From Heterorhizobium halophytocola (GTDB taxonomy: Bacteria; Pseudomonadota; Alphaproteobacteria; Rhizobiales; Rhizobiaceae): DNA of 43,108 nt. This document shows, piece by piece, positions 1 to 11,900 of the stretch; within the stretch, counting starts at the first letter, position 1, and each line of letters opens with the position of its first letter. The DNA lies in NCBI RefSeq assembly GCF_017873095.1, contig NZ_JAGGJU010000020.1, positions 1-43,108 of the forward strand, written 5' to 3'. The notes beneath the pieces were generated by a model. It was given only the letters and a program-made list of their open reading frames with translations. It made no database searches and had not been told where the DNA came from. The translations under genes were made by a program, and so were the position numbers.

Positions 1-2
1 AT

Positions 3-95
3 ACCGAGCCAAAGCCGTTCATATGGAAGGCAGACCCCAACGAGATAATCGCCGCTGTCAAACGCGGGCACCAAACGTTGGAATCAATCCACTAG
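3..95 (+). CDS. IS630-family transposase, C-terminal end only (cut by window edge)
   Basis: Reading from base 3, about 30 codons run without interruption to a TAG at 93-95. The peptide contains KPFIWKADPNEIIAAVKRG and ends LESIH. The K-P-F-x-W-x-A-D-P-x-x-I-I-A-A-V pattern followed by a short LxSIH tail is how I remember many IS630-type (DDE) transposases ending, just before the right inverted repeat. Only the tail is visible: the catalytic domain and the left end lie outside the window, so I cannot say whether the element is intact. It runs convergent to the kinase gene, whose stop is at 142, leaving about 46 bases that should hold the element's right end. The assignment rests on about 30 residues and is moderate. 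Confidence 0.6.
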   Translation, partial: TEPKPFIWKADPNEIIAAVKRGHQTLESIH

Positions 96-141
96 GTCTC
101 CTTGCAGTTGACAGTCCGCACACGCCCCCCAAATTGCCCCA

Positions 142-3747
<3,606 letters not shown>

Positions 3748-3875
3748 TAATGGGGACCTGTCTGCCGTAGCCGTGAGGGCTTTCAATTTAACAGATTTTT
3801 AATATCTGGGCACTCGGATTCGTTCCAGACCCCTTCAAAAGCTTTTAAATATCACGGTTAATCCGGCAATTATTA

Positions 3876-3908
3876 TTGTGCGACGCACAAAAATGTTGCA
3901 ATGCACAA
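3876..3908 (+). promoter_or_regulatory. Two PhaR-like TGC-N3-GCA operators and phasin promoter
   Basis: TTGTGCGACGCACAA (3876-3890) is a perfect odd palindrome. TGTTGCAATGCACAA (3894-3908) repeats the TGC-N3-GCA core, with centres 18 bp apart. PHA regulators (PhaR/PhbF) are known to bind TGC-rich sites of this kind before phasin genes. A possible promoter is TTGCAA (3896-3901), 16 bp, CTAAAT (3918-3923), so the second site covers the -35. This fits a repressor that leaves DNA when PHA granules form. The binding protein is not encoded in this window. Confidence 0.6.
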
Positions 3909-3941
3909 TGGAATATTCTAAATATAGGTCATCCAATCAGT

Positions 3942-3956
3942 CACAGGTGACCTGTG
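3942..3956. promoter_or_regulatory. 15-bp palindrome in the phasin leader
   Basis: CACAGGTGACCTGTG is a perfect 7+1+7 palindrome lying 25 bases before the phasin ATG and just upstream of its ribosome site. It could be an operator near the transcription start or a small 5' UTR hairpin. No partner is known to me. Confidence 0.4.
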
Positions 3957-3980
3957 CAAAGAAACTTGAGGAGCATCCCC

Positions 3981-4424
3981 ATGGCCCAGACAGCAGACGC
4001 ATTCTCGTTTTCCAGCTTCGACCCGAGCAAGATGTCGGAAACCTTCCGTGACTTTGCAGAAAAGGGCGCCGCCCAGTCGAAAGACGCCTACGCCAAGATG
4101 AAGATCGCAACCGAAGACGCGACGAAGACCGTCGAGCAGACGATGCAGTCCGCCCAGGCCGGTACCGTCGAACTCGGCCTCAAGGCCATCGACGCCTTCC
4201 GCACCAATGCCGACATGCAGCTGAGCCACATGGAATCGCTGCTGGGCGTGAAGTCGGTGGCCGAACTGGTCGAACTGCAGACCGCCTATGTGCGCAAGCA
4301 GGCCGAAGTGACGGTCGAGCAGGCCCGCTCGATGCAGGAGACCGCCCGCAAGGTCGCCGAGACGGTCTCCAAGCCCGGCAAGACAGCCGCCGAAAAGGCA
4401 ATGTCGTCGTTCAAGCCGGTCTGA
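3981..4424 (+). CDS. phaP: Phasin family protein (PHA granule-associated)
   Basis: A 147-residue, Ala/Lys/Glu-rich, almost wholly helical protein without signal peptide or membrane segment. It matches the Phasin_2 type of alphaproteobacteria: a short N-terminal FSFSSFDPSK stretch, then long amphipathic helices with a FRDFAEKG motif and a conserved core (MQLSHMESLLGVKSVAELVE, LQTAYVRKQAEV). Phasins coat polyhydroxyalkanoate granules. The ATG at 3981 has the ribosome site GAGGAG (3968-3973). An earlier in-frame GTG at 3954 lies in the leader palindrome and is unlikely. Regulation by PhaR is suggested by the two upstream operators, and a strong terminator follows. It is divergent from the cbrA-like kinase, as in Sinorhizobium. 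Confidence in the family is high. Confidence 0.9.
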   Translation: MAQTADAFSFSSFDPSKMSETFRDFAEKGAAQSKDAYAKMKIATEDATKTVEQTMQSAQAGTVELGLKAIDAFRTNADMQLSHMESLLGVKSVAELVELQTAYVRKQAEVTVEQARSMQETARKVAETVSKPGKTAAEKAMSSFKPV

Positions 4425-4447
4425 TCGACCGCATTCCAGCTTTTGCG

Positions 4448-4483
4448 AAAAAGGGCCGGGCGCTTGGCGCTCCGGCCCTTTTT
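4448..4483 (+). terminator. Intrinsic terminator after the phasin gene
   Basis: A 12-bp perfect stem, AAAAAGGGCCGG against CCGGCCCTTTTT, with a 12-base loop. The T-run is on the + strand and the A-run makes it usable in both directions. Confidence 0.9.
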
Positions 4484-4562
4484 CAACAGCGTGCAGAAAA
4501 AGGCTTGAAAAATGCGCCGACTGCTCGTATTCACCCCCTCACAAGCCGTTCGCGGCATTTGT

Positions 4563-4639
4563 GCGGTTGTAGCTCAGTTGGTTAGAGCGCAGGTTTGTGG
4601 CACCTGAGGTCGGAGGTTCAATTCCCCCCAACCGTACCA
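4563..4639 (+). tRNA. tRNA-His (anticodon GTG), encoded CCA
   Basis: A full cloverleaf can be drawn: acceptor GCGGTTG (4563-4569) with CAACCGT (4629-4635), anticodon stem CAGGT/ACCTG (4590-4594, 4602-4606), anticodon GTG at 4597-4599, T-loop TTCAATT, and CCA at 4637-4639. The discriminator is A73 and the first pair is G1:U72, with T at -1. Most bacterial tRNA-His have an encoded G-1 and C73; the A73, G1:U72 form is the divergent type reported for a group of alphaproteobacteria whose HisRS changed with it. The T-stem has one A-C mismatch (positions 51 and 63). Confidence 0.95.
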
Positions 4640-4764
4640 TTTTCCCCTTCCGGGATCGCCATTCCAGATTGGTACTTTCCAGGCGCGTATCGCTCCCTCA
4701 CCCCCGGTGCTGGCTGCCCGAGCGGAACGTTGGCTGTTTTCGCGCAGAGCGGCACCGCCGCAAG

Positions 4765-5904
4765 TCAGGCCCTTGGATTGGCATCATGGACCGGGTCGGG
4801 GTCTGCAGGCGGGGACGCGTCGGTCGCGTCGGGGAGGGTGAAATAGACCTCCGTTCCGCCTTCGGGACGCGGCCTGGCCGAGATCTCGCCGCCATGGCGG
4901 GTGATGATCCGCCGGCAGGTGGCAAGGCCAAGGCCGGTGCCATCTATGCCGCGCGACTGATGCAGCCTGACCAGCGGGTCGAACATCCGCTGGGCGTCGC
5001 CCTCGGAGATCCCCATGCCGTTGTCCTGCACCGCGATACGCCAGTATCCGCCTTGGCGAGCGGCCGTCACATGCACCTTGATCGGCACCTCGCTCCGGTA
5101 TTTCAGGCTGTTGCCGATCAGGTTCTGCAGCAGCTGGATCAGTTGCGGTTCGTGCCCGACGACCTCGGGCATCGCATCCGTGGTGATCGTGGCCACCAGT
5201 TCCGAAATTTCCGCCTCGAGGTTCTGCAGCGCGGCCTGCACCACCTTTTCCATCCACACCGGCTCCACCATCGGCAGATGGTCTGCCTGGGTATAGGCGT
5301 GCAGCGTCTTGATCAGCCGGTCCATACGCCTTGCGGCGGAAATGACCAGTTCGCAATTGGTCGCGGCCTTTTCCAGATTGCCGTCGCGCAAATTGTTCTG
5401 GATGAACCGGCCGAAGCCCTGGATCGAACGGGTCGGCGCCATCAGGTCATGCACCAGTACGTCGGAAAACATCTCCAGTTCCTCGCGCTGCCGCTCGACC
5501 TTGCGCTGCAGCCGCATCTTGGCGATGGCACTGTCGACCACCTGCGGCAGGGAGCCCTCCGTGCCCTTGGGCAGGTAGTCGGTCGCACCGCGCTTGATGG
5601 CGTCCATCGCGACCTGCTCGTCGCCCTGACCGGTCAGCATGACGATCGCCATATAGGGCCATTTTTCCCGCAGCATGCTGATCCCGTGCAGGCCGTCACC
5701 GCTCGGCATCCGGTAATCGATGATCGCACAGTCGAATGGCTGGAGGTCGCATTCGGTGATCGCCTGTTTCAGTTCCGAAGCCTCGACCAGTTCGGCGGGG
5801 AAGGGTGCTTTTTGCAGCGCGCGCCGGACCTGCTTGCGATCCCCGATATCGTCGTCGACGACAAGGATCCGGATCGGCTTCGGTCGCGTCTGCACTCCAT
5901 CCAT
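4765..5904 (-). CDS. Receiver-histidine kinase hybrid (N-terminal REC)
   Basis: A 379-residue cytoplasmic protein. A receiver domain (about 10-130) carries the acidic pair DDD at 17-19, phospho-acceptor Asp63 (IIDYRMP) and Lys113. A coiled linker leads to a HisKA domain with VHDLMAPTRS (His152), then a HATPase with NLIGNSLKY, DNGMGI and GTGLGLATC. Its input is therefore another kinase's phosphate rather than a ligand, the inverse of the usual kinase-then-receiver hybrid. The ATG at 5904 overlaps the stop of the preceding receiver gene (TGATG), which implies translational coupling; a GTG at 5907 is the alternative. Last gene of a run starting with the CheB-CheR-kinase. The output partner is unknown. 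Confidence 0.88.
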   Translation of the reverse strand: MDGVQTRPKPIRILVVDDDIGDRKQVRRALQKAPFPAELVEASELKQAITECDLQPFDCAIIDYRMPSGDGLHGISMLREKWPYMAIVMLTGQGDEQVAMDAIKRGATDYLPKGTEGSLPQVVDSAIAKMRLQRKVERQREELEMFSDVLVHDLMAPTRSIQGFGRFIQNNLRDGNLEKAATNCELVISAARRMDRLIKTLHAYTQADHLPMVEPVWMEKVVQAALQNLEAEISELVATITTDAMPEVVGHEPQLIQLLQNLIGNSLKYRSEVPIKVHVTAARQGGYWRIAVQDNGMGISEGDAQRMFDPLVRLHQSRGIDGTGLGLATCRRIITRHGGEISARPRPEGGTEVYFTLPDATDASPPADPDPVHDANPRA

Positions 5905-6347
5905 CACGGCATTTCCACGATCCGCCAGTAATAGTCCATCATCTGCACCAGTTGCACGAAATCCTCTCCGGCGCGTTGCTTCAGAATATAGCCGGCAACG
6001 TTGAGGTCATAGGCTGCCACGCGGTCCTCATCGCGTTTCGAGGTCGTCAGCACGAAGACGACCAGGCGCTTGAGGTTCGGATCTTGCCGGATATTCTTGA
6101 TCAGCTCGATGCCGTTCATTCTGGGCATGTTGATGTCGATCAGCAGCAGATGCGGCTTGCTCGGTTTGTCCCGACCGTTCTGACCGCGCAGGATTTCCAG
6201 GGCTTCCACCCCGTCGATCGCGCGGATGATCGGATTGGCGATCTTGGCGCGTGTGAACGCCCGCACCACCGCTTTCGCATCGCCGTCGTCATCCTCGACG
6301 AGAAACAGGCTGAGCGCGCTCAAGGGGTTGATATTAGTCTCCATCAT
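5904..6347 (-). CDS. Stand-alone response regulator, Rcp1 type
   Basis: A 147-residue single receiver with no output domain. It has VEDDDGD at 18-24, phospho-acceptor Asp71 (LLIDINMP), TTS at 101-103 and Lys123, and ends in WRIVEMP. This length and the C-terminal Trp-containing helix resemble Rcp1-like regulators that pair with phytochrome-type kinases. It overlaps the end of the upstream kinase gene by 14 bases and the start of the downstream receiver-kinase, so the three are probably translated from one message. The likely partner is the upstream kinase, whose SHDLKAP H-box is of the same Cph1-like type. Inference only; no partner test is possible here. Confidence 0.88.
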   Translation of the reverse strand: MMETNINPLSALSLFLVEDDDGDAKAVVRAFTRAKIANPIIRAIDGVEALEILRGQNGRDKPSKPHLLLIDINMPRMNGIELIKNIRQDPNLKRLVVFVLTTSKRDEDRVAAYDLNVAGYILKQRAGEDFVQLVQMMDYYWRIVEMP

Positions 6348-7887
6348 CCTCGTCCTGTGGTTTCTGCTTGACCGGCCAGGTGAACCGGAAGGTGGCGCCG
6401 CGGCCTTCTGCCGGCGCGATCTCTATCGTGCCGCCGGCATGGACGACGTGCTTGCGCGCGATCGACAAGCCCATGCCGCTGCCTTCGACCTCGTCGCGCG
6501 GACGCAGGGTCTGGAACATCTCGAAGACCTGGGTGCGGTAGATTTCGGGGATGCCGGGACCGTCGTCGGCGACGGTGAACACGTAGTGGTCGGCTTCGCA
6601 GGCCGCATCGATCCGGATCACGCCGCGGCCCAGGTCGTGGTGCTTGATCGCGTTTCCGACCAGATTGAGAAAGATCTGGGTGAGCGGCATGCGGGGAAGG
6701 TCCAGCTCGGCGAATACAGGCGATACCTGGATATCGAACCCGCCGGGCGGCGAGAGCATCAGGATGACGTCGTCGATCAGGGCGCGACCGCTGATCCTGT
6801 CCTGGATCGTCGCCTGCGCCATCCGCCCGATGCGCGAATAGTCGAGCAGGTCGTCGAGGAATTTCTCCATTCGCACCACCCGGCTGCGCATCAGCCGCAT
6901 GTTGTCGAGCATGTCTTCGGTCAGCAGCCCCTGCAGGTCTTCCATCAGCCAGCGCGAGGTGTTGTCGATCACCCGCAGCGGCGCCTTCAGGTCGTGCGAG
7001 GCCACATAGGCGAATTCCTTCAGCTCCCGGTTGGCGGCCTTCAGCTTGGCGGTGCGGTCGGCGACCTGCTGCTCCAGCATCTGATGGAACTGTTTGAGGT
7101 GCTCCTCCGCCTCCAGCCGCCGGGTGATATCGATGAGCGAGATATTGGTCATCGTGCCTTTCTCGTTCTCCGTCGGGGCCAGGCGCAGCTCGACGGAAAA
7201 CAGGCGGCCGGTGGAATGGCGGGCCTTCAGCGTGCGCGGCGCGCCGGCGACGGCGGTCATCGGATCGGCGGTGAGCGCGCTGCGCAGATCCATCTGCAGA
7301 TCGGTGCCGGTGTCGGAAATCAGCAGTTCGACCGGCTCGCCGATCAGTTCGCTGCGCTCGTAGCCGAACAGCAGTTCGGCCTGCCGGTTGACCAGGTTTA
7401 TCGTCCCGTCACGATCCGCGACGATGATCCCGTAAGGTGCGGATTCGACCACCTGTTCGAACCGGCGCTCGGCCTGGCGCTGGGCGGAGATGTCGCGGGC
7501 GATCTTGGCCGCGCCGACGACATTGCCCTTGGCGTCGTGCACGGGCGAGACGGACAGCGAGACATCGACGAGGCTGCCGTCGCGGCGCCTGCGCTGGGTG
7601 TTCCAGAATTCGATCCGTTCGTCGCGCTTGATCCGCTCGAGGATCCGGCGCTCTTCCTCCAGCAGGTGATCGGGCACGATGATGCTGATCGGCTTGCCGA
7701 CGACGTCGCCGGCCATGTAGCCGAAGAGTTTTTCAGCGCCCAGATTCCAGGCCAGAATGATGCCGTCGGTCGACTTGCAGATGACCGCTGTGTCGCTGAA
7801 CTCCACGAGCGCCGTGTAGATGGCGCTCTTGTCGAGATTTGGCAATGTGGTGACCAAAGGTTTGGTCCCTCTGTGAGAGCTGTCCAA
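6334..7887 (-). CDS. PAS-PAS sensor histidine kinase
   Basis: About 517 residues: two PAS domains (about 20-135, with FGYMAGDVVGK, and 140-255, with FGYERSELIGE), a coiled linker, a HisKA domain with FAYVASHDLKAPLRV (His298) and a HATPase with NLVGNAIKH, DDGPGI and GSGMGLS. There is no membrane segment or signal peptide, so it senses a cytoplasmic cue, perhaps redox or oxygen as many PAS kinases do. The HisKA type is that of phytochrome-like kinases that use Rcp1-like receivers; such a receiver is the next gene, overlapping by 14 bases. The start is unclear: TTG at 7887 is the longest, TTG at 7857 has a better ribosome site (AGAGGG), and there is no in-frame ATG nearby. Confidence 0.87.
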   Translation of the reverse strand: MDSSHRGTKPLVTTLPNLDKSAIYTALVEFSDTAVICKSTDGIILAWNLGAEKLFGYMAGDVVGKPISIIVPDHLLEEERRILERIKRDERIEFWNTQRRRRDGSLVDVSLSVSPVHDAKGNVVGAAKIARDISAQRQAERRFEQVVESAPYGIIVADRDGTINLVNRQAELLFGYERSELIGEPVELLISDTGTDLQMDLRSALTADPMTAVAGAPRTLKARHSTGRLFSVELRLAPTENEKGTMTNISLIDITRRLEAEEHLKQFHQMLEQQVADRTAKLKAANRELKEFAYVASHDLKAPLRVIDNTSRWLMEDLQGLLTEDMLDNMRLMRSRVVRMEKFLDDLLDYSRIGRMAQATIQDRISGRALIDDVILMLSPPGGFDIQVSPVFAELDLPRMPLTQIFLNLVGNAIKHHDLGRGVIRIDAACEADHYVFTVADDGPGIPEIYRTQVFEMFQTLRPRDEVEGSGMGLSIARKHVVHAGGTIEIAPAEGRGATFRFTWPVKQKPQDEDDGD

Positions 7888-7918
7888 TGCGACCGGTCAT
7901 GCCGCCCCGAGGGCGGCC

Positions 7919-7948
7919 CTTGTCATGCCTTCTCATGCCTTGTCATGC
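7919..7948. repeat. Three tandem 10-bp repeats upstream of the kinase gene
   Basis: CTTGTCATGC, CTTCTCATGC and CTTGTCATGC follow one another without gaps in the 146-base space between the kinase start (7887) and the next receiver gene (end 8034). The 10-bp period would put each copy on the same DNA face. They may be regulator sites or simple slippage. I see no other feature in this gap. Confidence 0.6.
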
Positions 7949-8033
7949 GGGTGGACGACTGTCTCTGCGCCCGGCAAGGATATGACGGGCCCGCCGGCGA
8001 ACGGCGCGTGCCCTGCCCCCCCCGGCGCCAGCG

Positions 8034-8450
8034 TCAATTGACCCTGATCCTGTTCTTGTTCAGGTCGTCCGCCCAGGCGATCACCTTGCGGATCGTCAGG
8101 TCGATCTGCTCCGGCGTGGTGCTTTCCATGTCCTTGACCATGTAGTCCATGGCGCCGCGCCGGGCGGCCTCCGCCTGAATTTTCTGGCTTCCGTCGCCGG
8201 TAAAGAGCACCAGCGGCAGGGCTCGCCCGGCCACTTTTTCCTGCAGCCTCTCGATGGTGCGCAGGCCGTTGGCGTCGGGCATGTGGAAGTCGATGAAGGC
8301 ACAGTCGATCGGATACCGCTCGAACAGGGACAGCGCCTCTTCCGCGCTCGTGGCGGTGAAGACCGTGTAGTGGTCTCCTGCCGCCCCGATCAGTTCGGAA
8401 TAAAGCCTGAGGTCATCCGGGTTGTCATCGACAATGAGAATATTGGTCAT
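8034..8450 (-). CDS. Stand-alone response regulator
   Basis: A 138-residue single receiver: VDDNPDD at 7-13, phospho-acceptor Asp54 (AFIDFHMP), LFTGDG, and YMVKD supplying the conserved Lys. The C-terminal helix is short and there is no output domain. The ATG at 8450 gives the common MTNILIVDD start and follows the upstream receiver gene by 13 bases. An ATG at 8495 would add 15 residues and overlap that gene by 32 bases; both are possible. The two receivers are dissimilar (Rcp1-like against a plain CheY-like fold), so they are not a recent duplicate. Its kinase is presumably one of those encoded in the same run. Confidence 0.87.
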   Translation of the reverse strand: MTNILIVDDNPDDLRLYSELIGAAGDHYTVFTATSAEEALSLFERYPIDCAFIDFHMPDANGLRTIERLQEKVAGRALPLVLFTGDGSQKIQAEAARRGAMDYMVKDMESTTPEQIDLTIRKVIAWADDLNKNRIRVN

Positions 8451-8463
8451 GGCTGGCTCGATT

Positions 8464-8919
8464 TTATGCGCATCGACAGATGAAATGGTGCTCATCCGTC
8501 ACGTTGACTGTCAGTTTCGGTATTCGTGCAAGGATAGGGGCAAGCCTGGCATATTCAATGGGTTTGACAAGATAGTCTATCACACCAAAACCACGGGCGG
8601 TATCAAGATCCCGTTCGCTGTCCGAGCCGCTGCAGATGATCACCGGAATATCCCTCAACCAATCCTTATCCACCATCACTTTCAAAACCTTGAATCCGTT
8701 GATGTCAGGCATGTTGAGATCGAGCAAGATCAAGTCCGGCTTGCTCGCATTCTCGAACGGCGGAAGGTTTCCGAGATAAGCGAGCGCTTCGCGACCATCG
8801 CCGACCGCAATAATATTGGCGATGACCTTGTCGCGCTCCAGCATGATCTTGGTCAGGACGACGTCATAATGGGAGTCGTCGACCAGAAGTATGTTAGCCA
8901 GCAATGGTTTCTGTGGCAC
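8464..8919 (-). CDS. Stand-alone response regulator, Rcp1 type
   Basis: A 151-residue single receiver: VDDSHYD at 13-19, phospho-acceptor Asp67 (LILLDLNMP), CSGSDSERD, and YLVKPIEY with the conserved Lys. The start is GTG at 8919, supported by a strong GAGGAG ribosome site eight bases upstream that lies inside the last codons of the CheB-CheR-kinase gene. The 26-base overlap points to coupled expression. The spacing inside the domain (EALAYLGNLPPFENASKPD) is the Rcp1-like form usually paired with kinases carrying SHDLKEP H-boxes, which the upstream gene has. The phosphorylation partner is therefore an inference from order and family. Confidence 0.88.
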   Translation of the reverse strand: MPQKPLLANILLVDDSHYDVVLTKIMLERDKVIANIIAVGDGREALAYLGNLPPFENASKPDLILLDLNMPDINGFKVLKVMVDKDWLRDIPVIICSGSDSERDLDTARGFGVIDYLVKPIEYARLAPILARIPKLTVNVTDEHHFICRCA

Positions 8920-11900
8920 GGGCGATGCTCCTCGAAGGGTGATAAGGAAGATCGAAATAGAAGCTCGATCCCTTGCCGAATTCGGATTCGACCCACAGGC
9001 GCCCGCCGTGCCGGTTGACGACCTTTTGGCATATGCTGAGGCCGACGCCGGTGCCGGGAAACTCTTCCCGCCGGTTCAGCCGCTGAAACACGTTGAAGAT
9101 CTTCTGCAGATGCTCCGGCTTGATCCCGATACCGTTGTCGTGGACGCCGAACTTGACGCCGCGCGACGTGTCCTCGACCGAAATATGCACCTTCGGCTTG
9201 CGTCCGCGGCAGAATTTCAGGGCGTTGCCGATGAGGTTCAGGAACAGCTGGAAGATCTGCATCCGGTCAGCGCGTATCAGGGGCAGCGGATCGTGGGTGA
9301 TGGTCGCATCCGCCTCCTCGATCGAAAGCTTCAGATTGTCGAGAACCTTAGCCAGTTCCTGTTCCAGATCGATATCCTCGAAGGCGAGATTCTTGCTCTC
9401 CAGCTGCGAGTAATTGAGGATGCCCTTGACCATCTGCTGCATCAGCATGGCGCATTCGTGGATGTATTTCACGTAGGTCTTGCCGTCGGCATCCAGCTGC
9501 TCGCTGAAATCCTGCAGCACCAGCGAAGCGAAGTTTTCGATCGAGCGCGCCGGTTCCTTCAGGTCGTGCGAGCAGACATAAGCGAAGCGCTCGAGGGATT
9601 CGTTGGTTCGGCTCAGATGCTCCAGCGTCTGGCGCCTCTCGGTCACGTCGTAGATGAAGCCGGTCATCCGCTGGGGATCCTTGCGCTCGCCCCACATGGC
9701 CTGGCCGCTGGCATTGGCCCAGAAATAGGTGCCGTTCTCGCGCCGCATGCGAAACTCGACGTCGAATTCGAAGCCGCGGTCCAGATGCGCCTGGAGGATG
9801 TCCATGATGTCGCGCCGGTCTTGCTCGTGGATCCGTTCCTTCAACTCGTCGAGCGAGGCGGTGAAGTCCGGATCGCGGATGCCGAGCATGCGCAAAAGCA
9901 GGTCCGACCAGACCATGGTATTGGCGGTGATGTCCCAGTCCCACATGCCGGCCTGCGAGCCTTCGGTCGCGAGCCTGTAGCGCTCCTGGCTGACGCGCAG
10001 TTCCTCGAGCATCTGTTGCTGGTAGGTGTCGTCGAAATAGGTGAGTACGGCACCATTCACCCGTCCGTCGCCGTCGCGGTAAGGCTGGATGCGTTCGATA
10101 TGGAAGCGTTCGCCGCTCTTGAGCCGCCGCTCCTCGAACACGCCGTTCTCGATCACCTTGACGATATTGGTCCTCAGATCCGGCACATCGATCCGCGTGC
10201 CGATATTGCCGATGGTCTCGCCGATCGAATTGTCGTTCAGCAGGAAGATTTCAGAGGCGCAGGCATTGTGGCGCGTCACCCGTAGCGTCTTGTCGACGAC
10301 GATAATTGGGATGTTGATGCTTTCCTTGATGTTTTCCAGGTCTTCATTGGAGTTGGAAAGCTCGGCCGACTTGATCTGCAGTTCCTCGTTGACGGTCAGC
10401 AGTTCTTCATTGGTCGATTGCAGCTCTTCATTGGCTGTCTCCAGCTCCTCGTTGGAAGACTGCAATTCCTCGTTCGTCGACTGCATTTCCTCATTGGTCG
10501 ATTGCAGCTCCTCGTTGGAGGTCTCCAGCTCCTCGACCACGGTCTGCAGGTGTTCCTTGGTGGCGGCCAGTTCCTGCTCGAGTTCGGCCAGCATCGGGTC
10601 GGTGCGGGTGCGGCCGTCCTGATCCTCGACTTCGCTGACGATTTCCTTGGTCTGCTCGAAGGAGACCAGCAGCAGCCGCTCGCCGGAATTTTTCAACGGC
10701 AGCGGGCGGATGTGAATGTTGATCCGGCAGGTCTTGCCATCGATCACCAGCTTTTTCGGCAGCACCGCCTGCTGGTCCCGTTCGCGCACGACCTTGTAGA
10801 CCAGCGCGCGCAGTTCCTGGCGAAACTCCTTGCGGGCGATCGAGACCAGATTGGTGCTCGCCTCGCCGGGCGACAGCTGGGTGTAGGGCTGCACGTCGCC
10901 ATAGACGCGCAACAGGTTCATGTTCTCGTCGATCAGCAGGCTGTCCGGAGACAGGGCGGCGATCACGGCATCGGGAAAATCGTGATTGCTTTTCGTCTGG
11001 GCGGCGGGCGTTGCCGGCGTCACATTCTTCGACACCGTCGAGTAGGAGGCCTTGGCCGAGCGGATAGCCTCATAGGAAGACACCAGCTTGCGCTGGTAGA
11101 TCTTGGCGCGGTTGTCGATCGGCTGAAACAGCGAGGCGGCATTGCCGAGCGCCTCCGACTTGCCGAGATAGAGAATGCCGTTGGGATTGAGCGCGTAATG
11201 AAACAGGTTCATCACCGTCGCCTGCAGCTTGGCATTGAAATAGATCAGCAAATTCCGGCAGCTGATGAAGTCGAGGCGGAGAAAGGGCGGGTCGCTGAAG
11301 ACATTGTGCCGCGAGAACATCACCATGTCGCGCACCGACTTGATGATTTCGTAGCTTTCTTCCTTGTGACGGAAATAGCGGTCGCGGATGTCGGGCGCCA
11401 TGCTTTCCAGCGTGGTTGCCGAATAGACGCCCTTGCGCCCGAGCGACAGCGCATCGGTGTCGATATCGGTGGCAAACAGCTGGAAGCTGTAGTTCTGCTG
11501 CAATTGCCGGATGCCGCCCGCGGCCTCGGCAAACAGGATGACGATGGAATAGGCCTCTTCGCCGGTGGCGCAGCCGGGGATCCAGATGCGGATGTCCGAG
11601 CCGGGCCCCTTGTCCGCCAGTAACTTCTTGATCACGCTTGTCAGGCTGGTGAAAGCCTCCGTATCTCGAAAGAAATACGTGACGCTGATCATGATGTCCT
11701 TGAACAGCAGATCGAGTTCGTTCGGAGCGCGTTTCACATAATCGAGATAGTCGTCGACGCTGGTCGTGGCACAGGCGGTCATGCGCCGGTTGATCCGCCG
11801 GTAGAGCGTGCCGGACTTGTAGTCACGGAAATCGACGCCGGACCGCTCCTTGAGCAGATGCAGCAGTTCATGCATCGTCGAGCGGGTGATCTCCTCCTCC

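Noticed and set aside
4563..4639. An integration site at the tRNA-His gene
   Set aside because: No repeat of the tRNA 3' end and no integrase gene is seen downstream within the window.
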